A DNA stretch of 6,807 nucleotides. Origin: Sediminibacterium ginsengisoli (GTDB lineage: Bacteria; Bacteroidota; Bacteroidia; Chitinophagales; Chitinophagaceae). Within the stretch, counting starts at the first letter, position 1. Each line of letters begins with the position of its first letter. The stretch is from positions 1 to 6,807 of the forward strand of contig CAMAQW010000089.1 of assembly GCA_945860335.1 (NCBI GenBank), given 5' to 3'. A program made the translations under genes and the position numbers. This document shows, one piece after another, positions 1 through 5,641 of the stretch. Under the pieces are notes generated by a model. It was not told where the DNA came from. It searched no databases and saw nothing but the letters and a program-made list of their open reading frames with translations.

Positions 1-73
1 CTTCCGAAACTTGAGCCATCAAACACTGAACAGCTAAAACTGCTGTTACCATCAAAGAAACAATCTTCTTCAT
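1..73 (-). CDS. N-terminal fragment of a secreted protein (runs off left edge)
   Basis: Only the first 24 codons are inside the window; the rest lies to the left of base 1. The reading starts at an ATG at 73 and begins MKKIVSL, followed by a hydrophobic stretch and a likely signal peptidase I site after Ala20 (LMA|QVSE), so this looks like an exported protein. It lies 22 bp downstream of the substrate-binding lipoprotein gene on the same strand, which suggests co-transcription. From memory of related Bacteroidota genomes, the gene after this type of binding protein is often a tetratricopeptide-repeat protein; nothing in the visible 24 residues can test that. No Shine-Dalgarno sequence is seen, as is usual in this phylum. 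The start and signal peptide are well supported; the function is unknown. Confidence 0.72.
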   Translation of the reverse strand, partial: MKKIVSLMVTAVLAVQCLMAQVSE

Positions 74-95
74 TTGTCGGTTTTTATAGTTGTTT

Positions 96-1019
96 TTAAT
101 CTGCGTTTTTTATCGTTCCTGTGCGCCTGCTAAATCCCATTTTTGCGGGGACCATACTTGCGCGCCTAAAAATCAATTGTCCTCTTTCTAAACTCATAAA
201 ATTCATAAATCCAGTACCAAGCCCCGTTGCATTTTCTTTTAAGATATAATACACTGCTCTTGAAAGTGCATACTGACCTCTTGATATTGTTGCCTGCGAA
301 GGTCTAGCATACAAGCCTTTTTCTTCGCACTTGGTACACTCTACTAATCCTAAATTTACTTTTTTAAGGTATTCAAGTTGCGTTGAATTGTAAGAATCGC
401 CAATCCAGCTAAGTCCCACAAAGCCAATAGCATCAGCCCTTTCGGCTACTTTTGCTAAAACGTCTTCACTATTTTTTGCGGCTACTACATTAGAGCCAAA
501 TGGCGCTCCATGTAAAATAGTATCGCGCAAATATCTAACGGTACTCGTTGCCGAATTTCCATCCATGACTACCGTGGTAGGTGTTTGGCCACTTAAAATT
601 TTACGTAGCTTTTCAACGTTGAACACACTGTCTTTTCCTGCCCTGTTATAAATAATAGCAACTGCATCATAAGCGAGTTCGCCATATTGAACGGGGTAAG
701 ACAATTGATTTTCAAAGAACGTATCCTCCTGTTTATTGAGCCCTCTAGCTACAATCACCATTCGGGTGCTATCTTGTTGTAAGTCTCTAAAACAATCCGC
801 TTCAGATTTGTAAGAAACTTCAATTTTTGTATTCGGAAAAGACGAGTGGTGGATTTTAATTTGCTGCTCCATCACCGGCTTAAAACTCTCATCTACGCTG
901 ATATGTATGGTACCTGCAGTAGGAGAATCCTCCGACGTTATTTTTGTGTTTTTATTATTGCAAGCCATTGTAAAAAATACAACGGTTACAAATGCCCAAC
1001 TAAGCCACTTCCTTTTCAT
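96..1019 (-). CDS. PstS-like periplasmic substrate-binding lipoprotein
   Basis: This encodes a 307-residue protein of the PstS-like periplasmic binding protein type (PBP-like domain), probably binding a small anion or other solute outside the inner membrane. I place the start at the ATG at 1019. The frame is open to 1100, but that longer form overlaps the upstream gene and puts 27 implausible residues before the signal peptide. From 1019 the protein begins MKRKW, has a hydrophobic segment (residues 5-19) and a lipobox-like FTMAC with Cys20 as the lipidation site; the -3 Thr is not the classic Leu. The fold region runs from about 37 (GTIHISVDESF) to 295. Family-like stretches are DAVAIIYN (118-125), GNSATSTVRYLRD (154-166), AIGFVGLSWIG (197-207) and the C-terminal GLGTGF...GQLIF (266-284). 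The phosphate-loop pattern of true PstS is not obvious, so the ligand is uncertain. A CTKC motif (Cys228, Cys231) is unusual. The gene begins 16 bp after the small membrane protein, in an apparent operon. No pstABC or other permease gene is in view. Confidence 0.85.
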   Translation of the reverse strand: MKRKWLSWAFVTVVFFTMACNNKNTKITSEDSPTAGTIHISVDESFKPVMEQQIKIHHSSFPNTKIEVSYKSEADCFRDLQQDSTRMVIVARGLNKQEDTFFENQLSYPVQYGELAYDAVAIIYNRAGKDSVFNVEKLRKILSGQTPTTVVMDGNSATSTVRYLRDTILHGAPFGSNVVAAKNSEDVLAKVAERADAIGFVGLSWIGDSYNSTQLEYLKKVNLGLVECTKCEEKGLYARPSQATISRGQYALSRAVYYILKENATGLGTGFMNFMSLERGQLIFRRASMVPAKMGFSRRTGTIKNAD

Positions 1020-1035
1020 ACGCACATTTTTAAGT

Positions 1036-1269
1036 TTAGTAGTTTGGATAGATGCCTCTATACAACCTAAACCCACCATACAATAAACAAATGCTGCCAA
1101 ACAAATATCTAAATAATGGGTCTACATCTATGAGTTGCACAATGCCAAGTTTTGCTCCAAAAAACATCACCACAGCCATGCCTAAAATTAAAAATGACAT
1201 CGAAAAATCATAGATTCTTCGCATCAAAATATAACTTTTCTCTTGTCTAGACCTAAAATCGTTATCCAT
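1036..1269 (-). CDS. Small two-helix inner-membrane protein, function unknown
   Basis: This is a 77-residue protein with a charged N-terminus (MDNDFRSRQEK), a first hydrophobic segment at about residues 22-46 and a second at about 53-70, ending in an aromatic, basic tail (RLYRGIYPNY). It should be an inner-membrane protein with two transmembrane helices and both ends probably cytoplasmic, judging from the flanking Arg/Lys. I do not recognise a characterised family. It is the first gene of the minus-strand operon: the binding-protein gene begins 16 bp after its stop, and hisS is divergent upstream. In some related genomes I recall a similar small protein lying between ExbB/ExbD/TonB genes and a PstS-like gene, which would hint at a link to an energised envelope system; this is inference from memory. 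The ATG at 1269 is the only sensible start, and there is no Shine-Dalgarno sequence. Confidence 0.78.
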   Translation of the reverse strand: MDNDFRSRQEKSYILMRRIYDFSMSFLILGMAVVMFFGAKLGIVQLIDVDPLFRYLFGSICLLYGGFRLYRGIYPNY

Positions 1270-1459
1270 TTAACAAAAAGTTTTTAATGGGATGAGCAAT
1301 TTACTTAATTATTTTATTTAGGCCCTCTATTTTTAGCCTCAATTTTGAATAAATAGGCTGATTCATAATTAGATAGGGTAAGATTTAGTTTGAACCAACC
1401 ACTATTTGAAAACCAATTTACAAGATTGAGTATCTTTGGAGCCTTAACCAACCCATTTT
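1270..1459. other. Divergent intergenic region between the membrane-protein operon and hisS
   Basis: This 190-bp AT-rich stretch must hold promoters for both directions. The rightward hisS promoter is recognisable (separate entry). For the leftward operon I looked for CAAAnnTA, the reverse complement of the Bacteroidota -7 box, and found no good match, so that promoter is unassigned. A weak inverted repeat, AGCCT (1335-1339) and AGGCT (1355-1359) with a 15-base loop, is present but not convincing as an operator. No open reading frame or RNA gene is seen here. Confidence 0.6.
1405..1438 (+). promoter_or_regulatory. Bacteroidota-type promoter for hisS
   Basis: TATCTTTG at 1431-1438 matches the Bacteroidota -7 consensus TAnnTTTG. 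A TTTG at 1405-1408 can serve as the -33 element; the gap of 22 bases is at the long end of what is known for this sigma factor. The hisS ATG is 21 bases past the -7 box, so the 5' leader would be only about 15 nt. There is no Shine-Dalgarno sequence between box and start. The match is seen in the sequence; activity is inferred. Confidence 0.7.
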
Positions 1460-2824
1460 ATGAGCAAACCTTCCCTACCCCAAGGTACCCGAGATTTTAG
1501 CGCTGCTGTTGTTCATAAACGGAGTTATATCCTCCAAACCATCCAAAAAGTGTTCGAACTCTATGGTTTTCAACCACTTGAGACGCCTGCCATGGAAAAT
1601 TTGGAAACTTTAATGGGTAAATATGGCGAAGAGGGCGACAAACTTATTTTTAAGATTTTAAATAACGGGCTGGACAACCCAGCTAAACACGAGGCCGCCA
1701 CTGCTGCTTTTGATAAAGTATTGGCCGGAAAGAGCACCAAAGACCTCACCGAAAGAGCGCTTCGCTACGATTTAACCATTCCATTTGCGCGATATGTGGC
1801 CATGAACCACGCTCAGTTAACCATGCCCTTTAAGCGTTATCAAATGCAACCGGTTTGGAGAGCCGATCGTCCACAAAAAGGAAGATACCGTGAATTTTAC
1901 CAGTGCGATGCGGACGTGGTAGGTAGCAGCAGTTTATTAAATGAATTAGAACTCACACATATTTATGCATCGGTATTTGAAAAATTAAAACTACCAGTAG
2001 AAATAAGAATCAATAGCCGAAAAATTTTAGTGGCGTTGGCTACGGTTTGTGGTGGTGCCGATAAAATGATTGACATTACGGTGGCTATTGATAAGCTAGA
2101 TAAAATTGGCATCGAAAAAGTAAAAGAAGAATTGAGTGGACGAGGTCTTGACGCAAATCAAGTTTTGATCATCGAAAAATATTTACAAATAACGGGCTCT
2201 AACACCGAAAAAATAAATCAGTTAACCGCGCTTATTGGAAGCATTCCAGAAGGCGTAGAAGGGCTTCAAGAAATCAATACATTACTTGAACATTTTAGGG
2301 TATTTCCACATGTAAATTTGGTAGCCGATTTTACATTAGCGCGTGGTCTTAATTATTACACGGGTATTATTTTTGAAGTAAAAGCGTTGGGTGTGAGCAT
2401 GGGCAGTATTGGTGGTGGCGGACGCTACAACGATTTGACAGGACTCTTTGGTGTCAAGGATATCCCGGGTGTAGGCATTAGTTTTGGGGTAGACCGTATT
2501 TATGATGTACTCGAAGAATTAAACGCCTTTCCGGATACCATACAAAGCAGTACCAAAGTATTATTTTTTAATGCTGGTGCCGCCGAAACTGCGAGCGCTT
2601 TTTTACTATTACAGGAACTAAGAAATAGAGGTGTTGCTGCCGAAATTTTTCATGAAAATGTAAAATTTGACAAGCAGTTTAAATACGCCGAAAAAAAGAA
2701 TATTGGCTACGTAGTCATTATTGGCGAAAATGAATTAGCCGCAGGCAACTGTGTTGTTAAAAACCTAACAACAGGGACGCAAGAAACTATCAGCAGAGAA
2801 GCCCTACTAACGTATTTGTTTTAA
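1460..2824 (+). CDS. hisS: Histidyl-tRNA synthetase
   Basis: This cytoplasmic class II aminoacyl-tRNA synthetase charges tRNA-His with histidine using ATP. The 454-residue protein is complete. It opens with the typical SLPQGTRDF (5-13). Class II motif 1 is around 30-48 (VFELYGFQPLETP). Motif 2 spans about 125-150 with Arg134 and GRYREFYQCD (141-150). The HisRS-specific histidine-binding motif is ARGLNYYTG (294-302), and motif 3 is GVGISFGVDRI (337-347) with Arg346. The anticodon-binding domain covers about 365-454 (KVLFFNAG...FDKQFKYAEKKNIGYVVIIGENE). The length is somewhat above the roughly 420 residues of the E. coli enzyme. Several blocks, including LRYDLTIPFARYVAMN (101-116), read more like eukaryotic cytosolic HisRS than E. 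coli HisRS. The HisA motif has Asn where E. coli and human have Asp (RGLDYY), which I believe is common in Bacteroidota. The gene is monocistronic, with its own promoter and a convergent gene downstream. Confidence 0.98.
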   Translation: MSKPSLPQGTRDFSAAVVHKRSYILQTIQKVFELYGFQPLETPAMENLETLMGKYGEEGDKLIFKILNNGLDNPAKHEAATAAFDKVLAGKSTKDLTERALRYDLTIPFARYVAMNHAQLTMPFKRYQMQPVWRADRPQKGRYREFYQCDADVVGSSSLLNELELTHIYASVFEKLKLPVEIRINSRKILVALATVCGGADKMIDITVAIDKLDKIGIEKVKEELSGRGLDANQVLIIEKYLQITGSNTEKINQLTALIGSIPEGVEGLQEINTLLEHFRVFPHVNLVADFTLARGLNYYTGIIFEVKALGVSMGSIGGGGRYNDLTGLFGVKDIPGVGISFGVDRIYDVLEELNAFPDTIQSSTKVLFFNAGAAETASAFLLLQELRNRGVAAEIFHENVKFDKQFKYAEKKNIGYVVIIGENELAAGNCVVKNLTTGTQETISREALLTYLF

Positions 2825-2848
2825 GCGTGTTTTGAAAAAATGCGCCAA

Positions 2849-3217
2849 TTAACGCGTGAGGTAGTAAATTTTTTCATCTACAAAAGAAACAGCTTCTACT
2901 TTTACTGCTTCTAGTACCATTCCACTTACGCTAATAGAAAGTCCAATCACTTTTCTATTGCTATCTCTTTTGAATATAACTGGTGCCTGATAATCAGCAA
3001 TAAAATACTGGTCTTCGCCTGTTTTTTGAAGCACAACTGATCCCATCGCAGATGCAGCAACAAGAGTGCCATTGTCTGCAGAGATAACAACCTCCTGAAC
3101 CGGGCTACCTTCGGCAAATTTAAACTTACCCGTAAACTGTGTTAAGGTAGTGTCTTGCGCCTGAATAGAGATAAATACACCGAGTAGTAATGTGCTTAAT
3201 AAAAGGATCTTTTTCAT
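2849..3217 (-). CDS. Small secreted protein, DUF3471-like, function unknown
   Basis: This encodes 122 residues with a clear signal peptide: MKK, a leucine-rich core (5-18) and a signal peptidase I site after Ala20 (IQA|QD). The mature part of about 100 residues is predicted to be mostly beta strands. It follows the pattern of the DUF3471-type domain found at the C-terminus of Bacteroidota beta-lactamase-like proteins: LTQFTGKFKF (25-34), an alternating strand with NGTLVA (49-54), then YFIADYQAPVIFKRD (71-85) and a final VIGLSISVSGMVLEAVKV (90-107). Here the domain stands alone without an enzyme. Assignment to that family is by eye and moderate at best. There is no lipobox, so the product is probably periplasmic or secreted. 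The gene is single, with its own TATATTTG promoter box, convergent to hisS (24-bp gap, no clear terminator) and divergent from rlmN. Confidence 0.85.
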   Translation of the reverse strand: MKKILLLSTLLLGVFISIQAQDTTLTQFTGKFKFAEGSPVQEVVISADNGTLVAASAMGSVVLQKTGEDQYFIADYQAPVIFKRDSNRKVIGLSISVSGMVLEAVKVEAVSFVDEKIYYLTR

Positions 3218-3240
3218 AGTTGTAAATTAGAAGTTGTAGT

Positions 3241-3248
3241 CAAATATA
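3241..3248 (-). promoter_or_regulatory. -7 box for the small secreted protein gene
   Basis: CAAATATA on the plus strand reads TATATTTG on the minus strand, a match to the Bacteroidota -7 consensus TAnnTTTG. It lies 23 bases upstream of the ATG at 3217, giving a leader of roughly 15-20 nt. A TTTG on the minus strand at 3278-3275 is 26 bases further upstream, which is too far for a standard -33 element, so the upstream half of this promoter is uncertain. Confidence 0.6.
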
Positions 3249-3343
3249 ACCATCAAGACCATAAATTGTTGCTTCAAACCATGTTAATTTTATGCTTTTT
3301 GCCTTAAAAATGGGCAATTAAGTATTGTAACCCCCTTCAAAAC

Positions 3344-3361
3344 GGGCTTTTTAGGGGCTTT
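3344..3361 (+). repeat. Short direct repeat GGGCTTT x2 upstream of the rlmN -7 box
   Basis: GGGCTTT occurs at 3344-3350 and again at 3355-3361, an 11-base period close to one helical turn. The second copy ends 5 bases before the TATCTTTG box of rlmN, where a -33 element and any regulator would sit. The repeat is exact but short, and it could be chance; no function is claimed. Confidence 0.35.
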
Positions 3362-3366
3362 AAAGG

Positions 3367-3374
3367 TATCTTTG
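3367..3374 (+). promoter_or_regulatory. -7 box of rlmN, almost touching the start codon
   Basis: TATCTTTG matches the Bacteroidota -7 consensus TAnnTTTG and is identical to the hisS box. Only 5 bases (CAGTT) separate it from the rlmN ATG at 3380. Transcription from this box would be expected to begin within a few bases of the ATG, giving a leaderless or nearly leaderless mRNA. No clear TTTG/TTG -33 element is seen 17-23 bases upstream; that space holds the GGGCTTT repeats instead. Confidence 0.6.
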
Positions 3375-3379
3375 CAGTT

Positions 3380-4426
3380 ATGAATACGGATTTACCAAAT
3401 ATTAGGCATTTAAGCCTAGGCGAGCTAACGGAGTATTTTGAGGGGCTGGGCGAGAAAAAATTTAGAATTCAACAGGTACACGAATGGCTTTGGCAAAAGC
3501 ATGCGCACTCTTTTGATGACATGACCAACCTGAGCAAGGAGCTTCGCGCCAAATTAAACGAAACATTTATTTTACCTGCTTTAACCATTGATAAAACACA
3601 GGTTAGCGAAGATGGTACCGTAAAATCTAGGTTTAAAACATTTGACAAGCATTTTATTGAAGGCGTTTTAATTCCTACCGAAGAAAGAAAAACAGCCTGC
3701 GTGTCTTCGCAAATTGGTTGCAGTTTAAGTTGCAAATTTTGCGCTACCGGAACCATGGACCGCAAAAGAAATTTAACCTACGACGAAATTTATGATCAGG
3801 TTGTTTTACTCAACAAAGAGAGCGAAAGAATTTTTGAAAAGAAATTAAGCAATATTGTTTTTATGGGTATGGGTGAACCCCTGCTCAACTACGACAACGT
3901 GCTAAAAGCTGTTGAGCGCATTTCTGCGGAGGACGGTTTATTTATGAGCCCGCGCAGAATTACCGTTTCTACGGCAGGTGTTTCTAAACAAATTAGAAAA
4001 CTAGGTGACGATAAAGTGCGATTTAAACTAGCTCTATCATTACACGCCGCTAACGACAAAAAGAGAAATGAAATCATGCCCATCAACGAAACCAATAATA
4101 TCAAGGTTTTGGTGGATGCCATGAATTATTTTTATAAACAAACGGGCAACGAAATCACGTTCGAATACATTTTATTTAAGAATTTTAATGATTCTCAAAA
4201 AGATGCAGAAGAACTGGTAAAATTATTCCGTCAAGTGCCTGCAGACCTTGTAAACATTATCGAATACAACCCTATCGATACGTTTAACATGACCAAGCCA
4301 GACGAACAAGGCATCGAAGATTTTATGAACTACCTAGATGCCAACCGCGTAAACGCCCGCCTCAGAAGAAGCAGGGGTAAAGACATTGACGCGGCTTGTG
4401 GTCAACTAGCCAATAAGGGTAAATAA
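3380..4426 (+). CDS. rlmN: Dual-specificity 23S rRNA/tRNA adenine-C2 methyltransferase RlmN
   Basis: RlmN is a cytoplasmic radical-SAM enzyme that methylates C2 of A2503 in 23S rRNA; in E. coli it also acts on A37 of some tRNAs. The 348-residue protein is complete and of normal family length. The N-terminal accessory domain covers about 8-95 (LGEKKFRIQQVHEWLWQK at 23-40). The radical-SAM cluster motif CX3CX2C is at Cys114, Cys118 and Cys121 (CSLSCKFC). The two extra cysteines of the ping-pong mechanism are present: Cys107 (TACVSSQ), 7 residues before the cluster as in E. coli Cys118, and Cys340 (DIDAACGQLA), matching Cys355. GMGEP (163-167) contributes to SAM binding, and LALSLHAAND (217-226) is also typical. 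RlmN is favoured over Cfr because of the overall sequence and housekeeping context. The ATG at 3380 is fixed by family alignment, since the next Met is residue 48. It leads a same-strand run of three RNA-modification genes; the next gene starts 38 bp downstream. Confidence 0.97.
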   Translation: MNTDLPNIRHLSLGELTEYFEGLGEKKFRIQQVHEWLWQKHAHSFDDMTNLSKELRAKLNETFILPALTIDKTQVSEDGTVKSRFKTFDKHFIEGVLIPTEERKTACVSSQIGCSLSCKFCATGTMDRKRNLTYDEIYDQVVLLNKESERIFEKKLSNIVFMGMGEPLLNYDNVLKAVERISAEDGLFMSPRRITVSTAGVSKQIRKLGDDKVRFKLALSLHAANDKKRNEIMPINETNNIKVLVDAMNYFYKQTGNEITFEYILFKNFNDSQKDAEELVKLFRQVPADLVNIIEYNPIDTFNMTKPDEQGIEDFMNYLDANRVNARLRRSRGKDIDAACGQLANKGK

Positions 4427-4438
4427 TTACCAAACATC

Positions 4439-4452
4439 CTGTTGAAAAACAG
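4439..4452 (+). other. Small hairpin with GAAA loop upstream of the RsuA-type gene
   Basis: CTGTT-GAAA-AACAG forms a perfect 5-bp stem closed by a GNRA-type tetraloop. It lies in the 38-bp gap between rlmN and the next gene, 12 bases before the ATG at 4465. It is not followed by a T tract, so it is not an intrinsic terminator. It could affect translation or mRNA processing, or be chance. Confidence 0.3.
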
Positions 4453-4464
4453 CAAAACAATTGT

Positions 4465-5607
4465 ATGCAAAAAAGAACCGACAACTTTAGCAAATTTGCG
4501 AACCAGAAAAAAGGTAGCGCAGTAAAAGAAGCCTTCCGTCAAGAGAAGAAAAAAATCAAACAAGATGCGAGAGCGGCTGGCGAAGAAATGCGCCAACGCA
4601 AAAAAGATAAAATGCGCGGGCTTGTAACAGAGCCCCTCAAAAAATCAACAAAGCCGGGTGCACGCAAAACTGCCCCAACTAATAGAGACGAACGTGCCCC
4701 AAGGGCAGGTGCTCCTAACCCAAGCGCGGCAGTTGCTGCGGCTGGTTCAAGACCTTCTGGATCTGCAAGACCCATTACACCGGCTAAATCATCACGTAGT
4801 AAGGAGTTTCAAGCGACTCCCGTAGCAGGAAAGCCCGCTCCTATTGCCTTAAAAACTGCAGAGCAAATGCCGCTCAATAAATTTATTGCGCATGCAGGTG
4901 TGTGTGGACGTAGAGAAGCAGCCGAACTTGTGAAAGGTGGTAAAGTAGTCGTGAATGGCGATAAAATATTTGAACCTGGTTTTAAAGTAGCACAAACAGA
5001 TAAAGTGATTGTAAAAGGCAAGCAGGTATACTTACAAAAAAATGCAGTTTACATTTTACTTAATAAACCAAAGGATTACATCACTACTGCAAACGATCCA
5101 GAAGGACGTAAAACAGTTTTAGATATTATTAAAGGTGCCTCGCCAGAAAGAGTATATCCGGTAGGCCGTTTGGACCGAAACACAACGGGCGTTTTATTAC
5201 TCACCAATGATGGTGAACTCGCACAAAAATTAACGCATCCGTCTTTTGAAATTAAAAAAATATACGAGGTTACACTAGATAGGCCTGTTGCTAAAAAAGA
5301 CCTAGAAGCAGTACTAGCAGGTGTTACACTAGAAGATGGGTTTGTGGCAGCCGACGCTTGTGGATACGCAAATGCAAAAGATAAAAATGTAGTAGGTATT
5401 GAAATTCATAGTGGCCGTAACAGAATTGTACGCCGCATATTTGAACATTTAGGATACGATGTGAGAGGTCTCGACCGCGTTATGTTTGCCAACTTAACCA
5501 AAAAAAATGTAGACCGCGGCAAGTACCGTTTCTTACAAGAAAAAGAAGTGCGCTTACTTAAGTTCATGAACAAATCATTTGTTCGTAAATCAAAAGAAGA
5601 AGCTTAA
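4465..5607 (+). CDS. RsuA/RluB-family pseudouridine synthase with basic N-terminal extension
   Basis: This enzyme isomerises a specific uridine in rRNA to pseudouridine; the exact target cannot be read from sequence, but RluB-like action on 23S rRNA is a fair guess. Of its 380 residues, about 1-130 form an extension rich in Lys/Arg (1-75), then Ala/Pro/Ser (76-130), with no predicted fold. An S4 RNA-binding domain follows (about 135-186: MPLNKFIAHAGVCGRREA, then VVVNGDKI). The catalytic domain begins near 194 (AVYILLNKPKDYITT). The catalytic aspartate is Asp237 in GRLDRNTTG (234-242), followed by LLLTNDGELAQKLTHP. The family signature HSGRNRIVRRIFEHLGYDV is at 315-333. The core alone (about 245 residues) matches the usual family size, so the extension is extra. 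Met135 is an alternative start that would give just the core, but the upstream frame is intact and begins properly 38 bp after rlmN. It is probably co-transcribed with rlmN and the RluA-type gene. Confidence 0.93.
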   Translation: MQKRTDNFSKFANQKKGSAVKEAFRQEKKKIKQDARAAGEEMRQRKKDKMRGLVTEPLKKSTKPGARKTAPTNRDERAPRAGAPNPSAAVAAAGSRPSGSARPITPAKSSRSKEFQATPVAGKPAPIALKTAEQMPLNKFIAHAGVCGRREAAELVKGGKVVVNGDKIFEPGFKVAQTDKVIVKGKQVYLQKNAVYILLNKPKDYITTANDPEGRKTVLDIIKGASPERVYPVGRLDRNTTGVLLLTNDGELAQKLTHPSFEIKKIYEVTLDRPVAKKDLEAVLAGVTLEDGFVAADACGYANAKDKNVVGIEIHSGRNRIVRRIFEHLGYDVRGLDRVMFANLTKKNVDRGKYRFLQEKEVRLLKFMNKSFVRKSKEEA

Positions 5608-5641
5608 TTTTTACCTTATTTTATTTTAGAAAAACTTTTCG

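Noticed and set aside
846..1070. Plus-strand open frame of 74 codons
   Set aside because: It lies antisense inside the lipoprotein gene and has no recognisable protein features.
1020..1100. Possible 27-residue N-terminal extension of the binding lipoprotein up to the ATG at 1100
   Set aside because: It overlaps the coding end of the 77-residue membrane protein and would bury the lipoprotein signal peptide; the ATG at 1019 gives a proper signal sequence.
1335..1359. AGCCT/AGGCT inverted repeat in the hisS upstream region
   Set aside because: A 5-bp arm with a 15-base loop in AT-rich DNA is expected by chance.
2825..2860. Possible bidirectional terminator between hisS and the small secreted protein gene
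   Set aside because: Only 3-4 bp GCG/CGC pairings could be formed, with no stable stem or proper T tract.
3469..4122. Minus-strand open frames of 98 and 77 codons opposite rlmN
   Set aside because: They are shadows of a strongly conserved gene on the other strand, with no signal or domain.
4539..4775. Minus-strand open frame rich in Ala/Gly/Leu
   Set aside because: It is the antisense reading of the low-complexity extension of the pseudouridine synthase; its composition is a by-product.
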